Shown here: positions 1-7,757 of the stretch, piece by piece | How the letters are laid out: every line of letters begins with the position of its first letter | How positions within the stretch are numbered: the first letter of the stretch is position 1 | Source: Bacillota bacterium | GTDB lineage: Bacteria; Bacillota; Clostridia; Christensenellales; Pumilibacteraceae | Direction: 5' to 3' | Length of the DNA: 51,177 nucleotides | Assembly: GCA_009783515.1 (NCBI GenBank) | Contig: WRDI01000002.1 | Span: 1-51,177, forward strand | Position numbers and translations under genes: made by a program | The notes under the pieces: model-generated | Told to the model about the DNA's origin: nothing | Seen by the model: the letters and a program-made list of their open reading frames with translations, nothing else | The model's database searches: none

Positions 1-2
1 AC

Positions 3-89
3 CGAAATAACTCCACAAAAAATGTGCAGTGGCACTTTACTACCGACAACGCAAGAGGAAAGCTAAAATGGCTATACCCGAAAATCTAA
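3..89 (+). CDS. Transposase C-terminal fragment (cut by window edge)
   Basis: An open frame enters from the left edge and ends at TAA 87-89. The 28 visible residues include WHFTTDNARGKLKWLYPKI. The pattern TT..AR.KL..LYP resembles the C-terminal tail I associate with IS630-like DDE transposases; this is recognition from memory, not a search. The bases just after the stop (about 106-125, GGGTCTGTTCACGTAAAA) could be the end of an insertion sequence, but the other end is outside the window, so terminal repeats cannot be checked. It could also be the tail of an unrelated gene. Confidence 0.35.
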   Translation, partial: RNNSTKNVQWHFTTDNARGKLKWLYPKI

Positions 90-129
90 TTGTGTCAAGC
101 AACTAGGGTCTGTTCACGTAAAAACATCG

Positions 130-296
130 CATTATACGGCGTCTACTCGGCTAAAAGTCGTTGGTTTTGTCGTCAGTTATGTACTTCCAGTACATTGTGG
201 CGGTAGAACGCCGCCTTTTAGTTCGAAAATCCGCTCATCAAAATGTTAAAAACTTGCGAGCAGTTAGTATAAAATTTGACTTATCCGCCATGTACG
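130..296. repeat. Hairpin-rich intergenic element, MITE-like
   Basis: This stretch holds no convincing gene. It contains a hairpin ATGTAC-ttcca-GTACAT (179-195) directly after GGTTTTGTCGTCAGTT, and a second GGCG/CGCC hairpin at about 199-214. The segment GGTTTTGTCGTC followed by a hairpin resembles GGTTTTGACGACAACGTAG at 27612-27631, also followed by a hairpin. The two may be diverged copies of one small non-autonomous element. Confidence 0.4.
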
Positions 297-298
297 AA

Positions 299-328
299 AA
301 AACCCCGGGGCGATTGTTCCGGGGTTTT
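299..328. terminator. Intrinsic terminator, usable in both directions
   Basis: A perfect 10-bp stem AAAACCCCGG / CCGGGGTTTT (299-308 and 319-328) with a 10-base loop. T-runs on both sides make it usable from either direction. It closes the minus-strand operon 2608-339. Confidence 0.8.
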
Positions 329-338
329 GTGTTGTTTG

Positions 339-878
339 CTAAGAAGCACAGGAAAGGTTGTGCGCTTGACCGCAAAGCTCGGAGATTTCGTCCTTTTTTT
401 TTTCGATTAAGGGATTTGTTTTCCGTATTTTCCGTTTAATTATTTTTGTGTAAAGCGGATACACGATAGCGGCGGCGGCGCCTCCAATTATCCCAAGAAC
501 AAATCCAACGATAACTTGCCAGCTTGCCGTGATAGGGTCGGCGTTAAGCATAATCAGGCTGAGCCCGCCGCCGAATATAAGCGCGGCGATAATTCCCATG
601 GCAAGCGAGAATATAGTCGCGAATTTTGTCTTGCTTTCCTCCATATAAGAGATAGAGTTTATGCCGTCTTCGATACGCGCCTGCAAGCGGTTTAGCTGTT
701 CACGGTTTTTGATTGTGCGGTCGCGCTTAAAGGTCAGCGTCGTATACAGCAAGCCGCGCTCTTGCCGCTCGAGCTCCCAGCCCAAGCTTGTATAGCGGTT
801 TGCTATTTCACTTACGCTTCTGCCGTCCGTCGTTTTGGTCATATACTCGTAATTGCAGTAATTATTTTGTTGTTCCAT
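339..878 (-). CDS. Two-helix membrane protein, third gene of the ABC operon
   Basis: I do not recognise this 179-residue protein. It has a soluble, charged N-terminal half (about 1-82) that is probably helical, two membrane segments (about 84-112 and 120-143), and a basic C-terminal tail rich in K and R (about 144-165). It starts 14 bases after the permease stop, so it is almost certainly co-transcribed with the ABC transporter and may be an accessory subunit. An intrinsic terminator lies just downstream at 299-328. The ending GQAHNLSCAS shows no known anchor. Function is unknown. Confidence 0.75.
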   Translation of the reverse strand: MEQQNNYCNYEYMTKTTDGRSVSEIANRYTSLGWELERQERGLLYTTLTFKRDRTIKNREQLNRLQARIEDGINSISYMEESKTKFATIFSLAMGIIAALIFGGGLSLIMLNADPITASWQVIVGFVLGIIGGAAAAIVYPLYTKIIKRKIRKTNPLIEKKKDEISELCGQAHNLSCAS

Positions 879-892
879 TGTTTTTACCTCCT

Positions 893-1705
893 TTACGCTA
901 AATCGCGTTTATTCAATATCAGACCTGAAAGCGAGCCGAAGCCCACAAACCCAATCCCCGCCGCCAAGACGCACATGATCAGAGTAAGAACATTTGCGTC
1001 AAGCGGCACGGCGATGCTTGCTACCGGATAGAAAAGAATGCCCGCCGCGAAGGTCGCGATAATCGTCATCCATAGTTTTTGTTTAAAAAGCACGGCAAAG
1101 ATAAGGTACAGCGGCACAAACACGCCCATTAAAACCATTTTTGACAAAAGGCACATAATCAGCCCGTAGGCTCCCGCCGCGCCAAGGTCAAACGATTTGC
1201 CCATAATCGCGCCCGCAATTACCGTCACCAAAAAGTACGCTAATATCATGCACGCGCCGCCGAATATCCCCACGACCGATTTTGACACCACATAATCTGA
1301 TTTTTTGGCGTGGACGGTGAAGATGTTTTTTACAAAGCCGCTGCCGTAATCATGCGACACAAAGATGGACAACAGGAGGGCGGCGAAGATAAACACCATG
1401 TTGACGTTTGCCATATTGGCGAAGTCCATAAGCCCCGCCGTTGCGCCGCTTAGCCCCTCGAACACCTGCCATGTATTGGTGAAGGACTGTGCGTCTGCAC
1501 CTTGCTCCGCGCCGACCATGGTAAGCACCAAGGCGGGGATAAGCGCGGCTATGCCCACAGTGATGTAGAACGCGGGGGTGTGGAACAGCCGGTAAAAGTC
1601 CAACTTAATCATGGGTTTGACGCGGCTGAAAAAAGTCTTGTATTTGCCGGCTTCCTTAACCGCGCCCGTCTTTCCGTTCTTGTTGTTTGCGCTTGTCGTT
1701 TCCAT
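893..1705 (-). CDS. ABC-2 type transporter permease
   Basis: A 270-residue integral membrane protein with a basic cytoplasmic N-terminus (1-32) and about six hydrophobic helices (first near 45-66, last near 240-262). The arrangement fits ABC-2 permeases that pair with a single ATPase to export lipids, peptides or drugs. Its start codon directly abuts the stop of the ATPase gene, and its ribosome site (AGGGGG) lies inside the ATPase 3' end, so the two are translationally linked. The substrate cannot be told from sequence. A nearby two-component system with a kinase of minimal sensor loop suggests, by analogy, an envelope-stress or peptide-resistance role; that is inference. Confidence 0.85.
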   Translation of the reverse strand: METTSANNKNGKTGAVKEAGKYKTFFSRVKPMIKLDFYRLFHTPAFYITVGIAALIPALVLTMVGAEQGADAQSFTNTWQVFEGLSGATAGLMDFANMANVNMVFIFAALLLSIFVSHDYGSGFVKNIFTVHAKKSDYVVSKSVVGIFGGACMILAYFLVTVIAGAIMGKSFDLGAAGAYGLIMCLLSKMVLMGVFVPLYLIFAVLFKQKLWMTIIATFAAGILFYPVASIAVPLDANVLTLIMCVLAAGIGFVGFGSLSGLILNKRDLA

Positions 1706-2608
1706 TTATGCGACCCCCTTTTGTGACATAAGTTTAAGATAGTATTCTTCCAGCCCGATTTTTTGGAAGGTTATTTCGTTTATGTCGATATTTTTCGAGT
1801 ATAACAGCCCCGCCACCTTCGAGCTTTCGTTTTCGTCGTAAACGCGTATCCCGCCGTCCTTTTGCTCAAAATCCTTATATCTTTGCGCCAAAACGCCCAA
1901 AGCCCTCGCGTCGTTTCCGGTCTTGACGAAAACAAAGTCGCGGCACCCCACACTCATCTCGTCCGCCTTCATTTCCTTAATAAGCGTGCCCCGCCTGATA
2001 ATCCCGTAATGTGTGGCGATTTTACTTAACTCGCCCAAAATGTGTGAACTGATTAAAATCGTTACGCCTTCTTCGCGCGTCAAGTCAATCAAAGTTTCGC
2101 GCACAATCCGCATTCCGTCAGCGTCCAAGCCGTTGATAGGCTCGTCCAAAATCATCAATTTGGGTCGTCCCAAAAGGGATTGCGCGACGCCTAAACGTTG
2201 CTTCATGCCTAAGGAACAATGCTTGAACTTACGCCCCGCCGCCCCTGCCATGCTGACAAGCCCTAAGACGCGCTCCACCTCCGTTTTGGGGTTTTTGACG
2301 TCGAGGTTTAACGCCTGCATATACAGGTTTTGATAGACCGTTGCCTCGGGAAAGCAGCCGGGGTTTTCTATCAAAACGCCCATGCCGGAACGGATTTTCG
2401 CATCGGTATAGTGCTTGCCGTACAGGCGTATATCCCCGTTGCTTGGCACCAGTAAGCCGCAAATCAGCTTTTCGGTCGTGGATTTGCCGCTGCCGTTCTC
2501 GCCGATAAACCCGTATATGCTGCCCTCCGGCACCTTCATATTAAGGTTTTGCACGGCGGGGATGTTCTTAAAGGACTTAGATAATCCTTGAGTTTCTATC
2601 GCGTACAT
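1706..2608 (-). CDS. ABC transporter ATP-binding protein
   Basis: A 300-residue ABC ATPase. Walker A is GENGSGKST at residues 36-44, followed by a signature-type loop LGMKQR, Walker B LMILDEP with the D-loop NGLD, and the switch histidine in ISSHILGE. The region after about residue 215 is the usual helper domain of exporter ATPases of the BcrA/CcmA type. It is the first gene of a three-gene operon with the permease and a small membrane protein, and its ribosome site is GGGAG. No AACGTAA boxes are seen upstream, unlike the neighbouring genes, so regulation by the local two-component system is not shown. Confidence 0.92.
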   Translation of the reverse strand: MYAIETQGLSKSFKNIPAVQNLNMKVPEGSIYGFIGENGSGKSTTEKLICGLLVPSNGDIRLYGKHYTDAKIRSGMGVLIENPGCFPEATVYQNLYMQALNLDVKNPKTEVERVLGLVSMAGAAGRKFKHCSLGMKQRLGVAQSLLGRPKLMILDEPINGLDADGMRIVRETLIDLTREEGVTILISSHILGELSKIATHYGIIRRGTLIKEMKADEMSVGCRDFVFVKTGNDARALGVLAQRYKDFEQKDGGIRVYDENESSKVAGLLYSKNIDINEITFQKIGLEEYYLKLMSQKGVA

Positions 2609-2637
2609 GATTTTTTCTCCCTAATGATTGTATTAGT

Positions 2638-2944
2638 TGGTAGTTTTCAGTTGACGGTTGTCAGTTGTTGACGGTCACTTCTAATCCTAACGCATTATTT
2701 ATATAGCGAAACCTTTGGGTCAACCCCGTCATTGCGAGCGGAGCGAAGCAACCCAGCTAAAACCCAACCATTTTATGCGGTCAATTAAGCTGGTTTGCTT
2801 CGCTCCGCTCGCAATGACGGATACTTGCTTGCGCGTTTAGTGCCAATTTGCAGTTTCCAAGGCGCCTTTTCAGCCCTAAACAGTGCCTTCAACTCGAAAT
2901 TTGCATTGATAACTTCCTCTGATAACTGAAAACAGATAACTCCT
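2638..2944. repeat. Repeat-filled spacer with a 31-bp inverted repeat
   Basis: Gene-free stretch. 2638-2685 holds short tandem units of TCAGTTGACGGT type. 2728-2758 and 2788-2818 form a 31-bp inverted repeat with one mismatch, of the GTCATTGCGAGCGGAGCGAA type. The loop between them contains TTTTATGCGGTCAATT, a core also seen at 37600. A last tandem fragment (AACTGAAAACAGATAACT) abuts the 3' end of the next gene at 2945. Confidence 0.85.
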
Positions 2945-3304
2945 TCATACCCCGCAGTCGATCATGTCGATCAAGCCTTGCATGTTCGTTCTCATCTCGG
3001 ACAGAATTGTTTGGTACCCCTCAAGGCTTACTGCCTGAGCGCGGAAGGCTTTTTCCCTCTCCGAGGCGCGTTTACAGCCCTCCCTCATGTTCTTTAGGAT
3101 AGCGCGTACCTTTGCTTTTAAGCCCTTCGCCGCCCTTATGTCCTCTGTGCCCGGATACGGCGCGACGGCCCTTTGGTGCATCGCCTTGGAGGCGGTCTTG
3201 ACAAAAGCCATATTCTCTTTATTGGCTTCGTGGGTGGCGTGGGTACTCTCCTTAAACCCATCAATCACCGCGGCGATTATGCCCTTTTTGTTTTCGTTTT
3301 CCAT
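2945..3304 (-). CDS. Small soluble protein of the putative response-regulator regulon
   Basis: I do not recognise this 119-residue protein. It has no signal peptide or membrane segment, is rich in K, R, E, A and M, and is probably all-helical, with a possible coiled coil at about 60-110. Its ribosome site is AAGGAG. What makes it notable is the promoter: a TATAAT at 3350-3355 preceded by three AACGTAA-like boxes at exact 11-bp intervals, the same arrangement as in front of the response regulator gene (7286) and the membrane protein gene (4259). It is therefore probably a target of that system. Function is unknown. Confidence 0.7.
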   Translation of the reverse strand: MENENKKGIIAAVIDGFKESTHATHEANKENMAFVKTASKAMHQRAVAPYPGTEDIRAAKGLKAKVRAILKNMREGCKRASEREKAFRAQAVSLEGYQTILSEMRTNMQGLIDMIDCGV

Positions 3305-3349
3305 ATTTGTTTCTCCTTATTTTTAAGTCCGCAGACTGTTTACGTTTAT

Positions 3350-3402
3350 ATTATAAAGGTAAAAAATAAAACCAACGTAATTTGAATGTAAAATCGACGT
3401 AA
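3350..3402 (-). promoter_or_regulatory. Promoter with three 11-bp-spaced regulator boxes
   Basis: Written on the plus strand: ATTATA (3350-3355, the -10 of the minus-strand gene), then AACGTAA at 3374, AATGTAA at 3385 and GACGTAA at 3396, each 11 bp apart. The first box occupies the -35 position. Direct repeats at one helical turn are typical binding sites of OmpR/PhoB-type regulators acting as activators. Confidence 0.7.
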
Positions 3403-3410
3403 ACTTTTTT

Positions 3411-3523
3411 CAATGCACAGCGCACAGTGGCGGTCAAATGAAAATAATAATTTTGTAATTTACCTTGTATAGTATGCCGATAATTATTCACTGAAATTTA
3501 TCCTTCACTGTGAGCTGTGCACT
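3411..3523. repeat. Facing tandem arrays (CACAGTG type)
   Basis: Left array CAATGCACAGCGCACAGTGG (3411-3430) faces right array CACTGTGAGCTGTGCACT (3506-3523). The core is AT-rich and begins CGGTCAAAT. This is one of the paired-array repeats found throughout the window. Confidence 0.8.
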
Positions 3524-3536
3524 ATCAAACGGCGGC

Positions 3537-4259
3537 TCATTTCTTCTCCTTAACAATATAAAAGCTCGTATCATCCGGTTTCCTCTTGACCCACAGCCCG
3601 CCCGAAACCGAGATTACAAGCGCGCCCACCGTACCCACGATAATATCCGTCATCGTATCAATCAGCCCGCTGCCCTGCGCGGAATCGGTCACCAACGCGT
3701 TTTTGCCGTCGATAATAACTTCGGAAAGGCCGTCCTGCCAACGCTGCATATTTAACTTAAAAATCGCGTCCATCGAATACTCGAAGATTTCCCACAGCGT
3801 CAGCAGCATTATCGCGAAGCAGAACGAAAACAGCGCGACAAAAAAGGGCGAGAGACGCACCCCGTCCTTGCTCTTGCTGAACGCGTACACAATCGAAAAC
3901 CCGCTTAGGGCGATTACCACCCCCGCCGTGGTGTGCAAAACCTTGTCGAACAAAAATATGTAGTCGTAAAAGCGGTAAATTTCGCCCAAAACAAAGTGTG
4001 CGACAATAAATACCGTCACAATAATCTGGAAAAACTGCGGCATTTTAAGGCGGAATTTTGTGCGCGCCACCATGGGGATATGCAGCAAAACGACGGTAAG
4101 CACGCAAAGCAGGACGTGCTCTATCATTTTTTCTATCGCCAAAGCCCCCACCCACAGCGACGTAATCGCGCTGCCTATCATGGTGGCAAGCGTAAAGCAC
4201 TGGCAGATGAGATATATGACAAACACTTTTTTCGCCCCAAAAAACTTAATGACGCCCAT
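3537..4259 (-). CDS. YjdF/DUF2238-like membrane protein
   Basis: A 240-residue integral membrane protein with about six helices (near 11-36, 44-64, 76-94, 104-128, 137-158, 205-228). Conserved polar motifs lie in the membrane: FDKVLH at 104-109, WEIFEYSMD at 156-164, and a glycine-rich last helix after GLIDTMTD. The DK.LH, WE..E and D(x)3D pattern is what I associate with the YjdF/DUF2238 family of inner membrane proteins, whose function is not established. The ribosome site is GGGGG. Its promoter carries the same regulator boxes as the response regulator gene, so it is a likely target of that two-component system. Confidence 0.75.
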   Translation of the reverse strand: MGVIKFFGAKKVFVIYLICQCFTLATMIGSAITSLWVGALAIEKMIEHVLLCVLTVVLLHIPMVARTKFRLKMPQFFQIIVTVFIVAHFVLGEIYRFYDYIFLFDKVLHTTAGVVIALSGFSIVYAFSKSKDGVRLSPFFVALFSFCFAIMLLTLWEIFEYSMDAIFKLNMQRWQDGLSEVIIDGKNALVTDSAQGSGLIDTMTDIIVGTVGALVISVSGGLWVKRKPDDTSFYIVKEKK

Positions 4260-4293
4260 TGTTTTGTCCCCCTTGCGGATGTTTTACGCTCTA

Positions 4294-4346
4294 ATGATAA
4301 CGGGGGGAAGTAAAATAAACGTAACGCGAATATAAACTTTATATAA
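4294..4346 (-). promoter_or_regulatory. Promoter with four 11-bp-spaced regulator boxes
   Basis: On the plus strand: ATGATA at 4294-4299 (a TATCAT -10 for the minus strand), then GAAGTAA at 4307, AACGTAA at 4318, AATATAA at 4329 and a weaker TATATAA at 4340, all 11 bp apart. The AACGTAA box starts 19 bp beyond the end of the -10, exactly as in the promoter at 3350-3402. Confidence 0.65.
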
Positions 4347-4380
4347 ATTTTTTTGGTTCTTATTCAATCCGGCTGACAGG

Positions 4381-4530
4381 CGCGAACCACCGGACGGGCA
4401 ATGCCCGCCCCTACGTATGCATTAAACCGTGCTTGTCGGATTGTTACAGACCTTAGGGGCGACCCTACGAAGCAAGACCGCGAATGCTTCTTGCCAAGGT
4501 CTTATCGGTCGTCCGCCTGTCCGCCCAATA
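4381..4530. repeat. GC-rich intergenic repeat (GGGGCGACC / GGTCGTCCGC type)
   Basis: Contains GGACGGGCAATGCCCGCCCC, a self-complementary module, and TAGGGGCGACCCTACG with GGTCGTCCGCC. Related pieces occur at 10143, 31299, 43880 and 45408. No gene is seen in this 389-base gap between the genes at 4259 and 4649. Confidence 0.65.
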
Positions 4531-4599
4531 GTTACATATACCAATCTAATCGAATGAGAATCGATTTTCTGTCGTTTTTCATAAGGTTTTACGAAAGAC

Positions 4600-4629
4600 A
4601 AAAAACCGCCCCATATAATTACAAGGCGG
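4600..4629 (-). terminator. Intrinsic terminator after the 274-residue membrane protein
   Basis: Read on the minus strand: CCGCC, a 14-base loop, GGCGG, then TTTTTT. It lies 20 bases after the stop of the gene at 5473-4649. Confidence 0.7.
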
Positions 4630-4648
4630 CGGGACAGTATCTAATTTG

Positions 4649-5473
4649 CTACTTAAGAACTTTCTTGCGCCCATGGGACTTCAAAAACATTGTTAGGCAA
4701 ACCAGCGCGGCGCACAGGCTGAAAAAGATTCCGCCGATTCCACTGGCAATTTTCGCGTACTCGTCGGCGACAAAATAGAGGATTGCCCGCTGCGTAAGGG
4801 CGAGCGCAATCAGGGCGTTTGCGACGTCGGTCAGCCGCAAATGGTGGATGATTTGGCTGTGGTTTTTTCGTGTCCTTATCGAATTGATTGTGGCAAGCAG
4901 GATTTTGACAAACGCCGCCGCTGCGACAAAATATATAATCCAAAGCGTATAATTGCTTGGGTTTTCGTCATAAAAAAAGGTGCTGACTATTGCGAAACTG
5001 AAATGCAAAAAGGATATAACCGAGGCGCAAATGGCAATATTTTTGGCGCAGTTTTTTTCTATCTCTTTTATCGCGGACCGATTTTTCGCGGGTTGGTTTA
5101 TTGTGTTTTGAGCTTTAATCGTTTCTATTATCGTGTTTTCACTTTCAATAGTGTTGTTTTCGGCTATTCCGTTTTGCGTGGCTTGACTTTTTTTTGTCGC
5201 CTCGCTTTCAAGCGTTTTCACACGTGCGTACCTTTTCAGCGCGTAAAACTTGACGACGCCCAAAATCAAGCTGTATGACCCCGTAATTCCGATAAAAAAA
5301 GATAACTGAACCGTGCTGATTATCGCCGTCGTCAAGCCGTACGCAAGATTGAACACCATGGTCGCGAATATCACGGATTGTAATTTCGCGATGATTTTTA
5401 TATCAGACCAAAAGCGTTTCAATTTTGCTCTTGCGCCCGACCAAAAGCCACTAAGTCTTTCTTCGATACTCAT
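4649..5473 (-). CDS. Polytopic membrane protein downstream of the kinase
   Basis: An unrecognised 274-residue membrane protein. A cytoplasmic start (1-27) is followed by helices at about 28-52 and 55-74, a long charged linker with many N, E and T (about 80-140), and four more hydrophobic segments to about residue 262; the C-terminus is basic. It begins 30 bases after the histidine kinase stop, has ribosome site AAGGGTG, and is followed by a terminator. It is therefore the last gene of the operon response regulator-kinase-membrane protein, and may be the partner or output of the kinase. No family assigned. Confidence 0.75.
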   Translation of the reverse strand: MSIEERLSGFWSGARAKLKRFWSDIKIIAKLQSVIFATMVFNLAYGLTTAIISTVQLSFFIGITGSYSLILGVVKFYALKRYARVKTLESEATKKSQATQNGIAENNTIESENTIIETIKAQNTINQPAKNRSAIKEIEKNCAKNIAICASVISFLHFSFAIVSTFFYDENPSNYTLWIIYFVAAAAFVKILLATINSIRTRKNHSQIIHHLRLTDVANALIALALTQRAILYFVADEYAKIASGIGGIFFSLCAALVCLTMFLKSHGRKKVLK

Positions 5474-5503
5474 TGTCGCACCCTTAATATCTAAAATTAA
5501 CCG

Positions 5504-6556
5504 TTATAATATCGGAAGAATGATGATAAATGTACTGCCTTCGCCCTCTTTGCTTTGGACTGTTATTCGTCCGTCGCACAGCCGTACAATACGCTTTACT
5601 ATGGACAGCCCCAAACCGTGTCCGTCGCCCGTATGTGAGGCGTCGCCTTGATAATACCGCTCGAAAATGCGCGCCGTTACCTCGTCGCTCATGCCGATGC
5701 CCGTGTCGGCAAAGGAAACGATAATATCATCCTCCGTCCGTGTCAGCATTATAGTGATGTCGCCGTTTTTAGGCGTAAACTTGATTGCGTTAGAAAGTAA
5801 ATTTTGCCACAAACTTTCCATAAGATTGGCGTCGCCCTCGTAAATCACGTCGGGCAGCCCCGCAGACAAATTGATATTTTTCTCCGACCACGCCGTCTCC
5901 ATGGCAATAGCTATTTCCTGTATCTGCCGCCCGAGATTGTACGGTTTTTTGTCGGACACTATCTCCTGCGCGTCGATTTTACTCAATAAAAGGTTGTTTT
6001 TGGCTAAGCTTGCCAGCCTGTCCGACTCTTTGACGATAATCCCCAAATACTTTTTGCGCTTTTCCTCCGGCAAATCCTCGTCAAGCAGCATTTTTGCAAA
6101 GCCGTTTATACTTGCGACGGGAGTTTTAAGCTCATGCGAAAAGCCGTCGACAATCTCCGCCCGCAACCTTTGTATGCCCGCGATTTCCGCCGCCATTTTG
6201 TTAAAGTCTTCGTATATGCCCTTAAAAGCGGAGGCGTTCGCGGTGGGGATATACGCGTCGGTCTTACCGTTCGCCACGTCGCTCATGGCGGAGGACAAAA
6301 CGTCAAAGTGCTTATAAACAAAGCGCGCGATAAAAATCGTCACGGGCACGGCAATGACAAGCATAACGGGAATCATATACACCATCCACAGCGGGTCGTA
6401 CGTCCCGTTCGAGCCGTTTGCCGCGTTTGCGATATAGGCAATCACGCCGAACGCCATAACGCCGCCGACCGCGATAACGGCGGCAAGCAGCGCAAGCCAC
6501 TTGTTTATGTGCTTTGCAGCGTCGCTGTGCTTTTTCTTAACCTTTTTGTCTTTCAT
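5504..6556 (-). CDS. Sensor histidine kinase with a minimal extracellular loop
   Basis: A 350-residue membrane histidine kinase. Two helices (about 20-44 and 57-80) enclose only about 12 external residues (NAANGSNGTYDP), so there is no real sensor domain. A HAMP linker (81-130) follows, then the H-box FSHELKTPVASINGF with the phospho-accepting His, N-box NLLSNAIKFTPKNG, G1 DTGIGMS and G2 GHGLGLSIVKR. Kinases with such short loops often sense signals inside the membrane or through a partner transporter; the neighbouring ABC exporter or the 274-residue membrane protein could be that partner (inference). It is co-transcribed with the response regulator upstream. Ribosome site AAGGCGG. Confidence 0.95.
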   Translation of the reverse strand: MKDKKVKKKHSDAAKHINKWLALLAAVIAVGGVMAFGVIAYIANAANGSNGTYDPLWMVYMIPVMLVIAVPVTIFIARFVYKHFDVLSSAMSDVANGKTDAYIPTANASAFKGIYEDFNKMAAEIAGIQRLRAEIVDGFSHELKTPVASINGFAKMLLDEDLPEEKRKKYLGIIVKESDRLASLAKNNLLLSKIDAQEIVSDKKPYNLGRQIQEIAIAMETAWSEKNINLSAGLPDVIYEGDANLMESLWQNLLSNAIKFTPKNGDITIMLTRTEDDIIVSFADTGIGMSDEVTARIFERYYQGDASHTGDGHGLGLSIVKRIVRLCDGRITVQSKEGEGSTFIIILPIL

Positions 6557-6559
6557 AGT

Positions 6560-6614
6560 TACCGCCTTTATTAGAGAATAGAGAATAGGGGGTTAGGGGT
6601 TAGGGGATAGAGAA
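6560..6614. repeat. Tandem array between response regulator and kinase genes
   Basis: TAGAGAATAGAGAATAG and GGGGTTAGGGGTTAGGGG units fill the gap between the two genes. The array begins immediately at the TAA stop of the response regulator gene. Confidence 0.85.
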
Positions 6615-7286
6615 TTACCCTTTCAAAACGGCCTTGTACCCCAAGCCTCGTATCGTCACAATTTCAAATTCCGTTATGTGCTCGAATTTGTTCCTAAGAC
6701 GGTTGACGTGTGAGCGGATTGTCGTTTCGCCGCTGGGACAATCATAGCCCCACACGTCGTTAAGCAGCTTGTCGTGCGAAAATAATTTATTAGGGTAGGA
6801 GAGCAGCTTGTATGTCAAATCGAACTCTTTCCGCGTCATTTCTATCGCCTGCCCGTCGTAAACGGCCTCGAACGTCGTCGCGTTAAGCTTGAATTTACCC
6901 AAAACGATTTCCTTATCCGCCGCGATTTTTGAGCGCCTAAGCAGCGCGTCTATGCGCCAAATAAGCTCGTCAAAATTTATGGGTTTGACCATATAATCGT
7001 CCGCTCCGACCGAAAAACCGTCTTTTTTATCGTCAAAGCCCTGTTTCGCCGTCGCCATTATGACCGGCGTGTGCATTCCCATGTTGCGTAACTGCCGCAC
7101 AAATTCATAGCCGTTCATTCTAGGCATCATTATGTCGCAAACGATTAAATCGACGGTTTTGCTTTCGACAACGCCCAAAGCCGTTTTACCGTCCGCCGCG
7201 CTTACTACGTCAAATTTCCTTTCAAGTTTTGCCGTCATAAGCTCTCTCATGCTTTCATTGTCCTCAACGATTAAGATTGTCGCCAT
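6615..7286 (-). CDS. OmpR-family response regulator
   Basis: A 223-residue response regulator. The receiver domain (1-118) has acidic residues in VEDN (9), the phospho-acceptor Asp51 in VCDIMMP, a conserved Thr79 and Lys101 in MVKP. The C-terminal winged helix (about 128-220) ends with the typical SHVNRLRNKF and IRGLGYKAV. It is the first gene of an operon with its cognate kinase. Its promoter has AACGTAA boxes with the same spacing as two nearby genes, so autoregulation is likely. The predicted transcript start near 7298 leaves a 5' leader of only about 12 bases containing a strong ribosome site GGAGGT. Confidence 0.95.
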   Translation of the reverse strand: MATILIVEDNESMRELMTAKLERKFDVVSAADGKTALGVVESKTVDLIVCDIMMPRMNGYEFVRQLRNMGMHTPVIMATAKQGFDDKKDGFSVGADDYMVKPINFDELIWRIDALLRRSKIAADKEIVLGKFKLNATTFEAVYDGQAIEMTRKEFDLTYKLLSYPNKLFSHDKLLNDVWGYDCPSGETTIRSHVNRLRNKFEHITEFEIVTIRGLGYKAVLKG

Positions 7287-7304
7287 ACCGCACCTCCGTC
7301 TAAA

Positions 7305-7335
7305 AGTTTAGCACCCTAATATAAAATCAACGTAA
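7305..7335 (-). promoter_or_regulatory. Promoter of the response regulator with two boxes
   Basis: On the plus strand: AGTTTA (7305-7310, minus-strand TAAACT as -10), AATATAA at 7318 and AACGTAA at 7329, 11 bp apart. AACGTAA again starts 19 bp beyond the -10. The match to consensus in the -10 is only fair, which would suit an activator-dependent promoter. Confidence 0.6.
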
Positions 7336-7438
7336 AATAACCCGCCCTATTTGCGGCGAAATTATGCCTTGAGTCTGTGGACGCCGCATAAAGCGCCGAT
7401 TTTGCGAGTTTTATTTGTAAACTGCTTAGCTACAGCCA

Positions 7439-7473
7439 AAGAGTCCCAAAACCATAAGGATTTTGAGACTCTT
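7439..7473 (-). terminator. Terminator after tRNA-Phe
   Basis: A near-perfect hairpin: on the minus strand AGAGTCTCAAAATCC, TTAT, then GGTTTTGGGACTCT and TTT. It starts 3 bases after the encoded CCA end. Confidence 0.85.
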
Positions 7474-7475
7474 AG

Positions 7476-7551
7476 TGGTGCCTCGGGGCGGAATCGAACC
7501 ACCGACACAAGGATTTTCAGTCCTCCGCTCTACCGGCTGAGCTACCGAGGC
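7476..7551 (-). tRNA. tRNA-Phe (anticodon GAA), CCA encoded
   Basis: A complete 76-base cloverleaf on the minus strand. The acceptor stem is GCCTCGG/CCGAGGC, the D-arm lies around AGCCGGTAGA, the anticodon loop CTGAAAA carries GAA, the T-loop is TTCGATT, and the 3' end ACCA is encoded. A single tRNA with its own terminator; no other tRNA lies in the window. Confidence 0.97.
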
Positions 7552-7556
7552 AGGGT

Positions 7557-7603
7557 GGGAGCGGCAAGCGACAATCATAAAACAAGCCGCGCTTGCCGCT
7601 CCC
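7557..7603. repeat. 14-bp perfect hairpin next to tRNA-Phe
   Basis: GGGAGCGGCAAGCG (7557-7570) and CGCTTGCCGCTCCC (7590-7603) are perfectly complementary with a 19-base loop, followed by GGGGGTTTTGGGGGGG. It lies upstream of the tRNA in its reading direction and could terminate transcription coming from the tmcAL side, or be an isolated repeat. Confidence 0.7.
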
Positions 7604-7757
7604 GGGGGTTTTGGGGGGGTGGCGAACCGATAATACCCATAGCGGGACTATTCGGAACATCGGTATTATAGCACAAAACGGGGAGGTTAGCAAGTGATTT
7701 GAGCTGCTTTTTATCTCTTTTTACATCTTTCGCGAGTTACAAATAGGACGGTGGGCG

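Noticed and set aside
161-439. 92-codon plus-strand frame near the left edge
   Set aside because: It crosses a terminator and the 3' end of the opposite gene; basic residues come from hairpin DNA.
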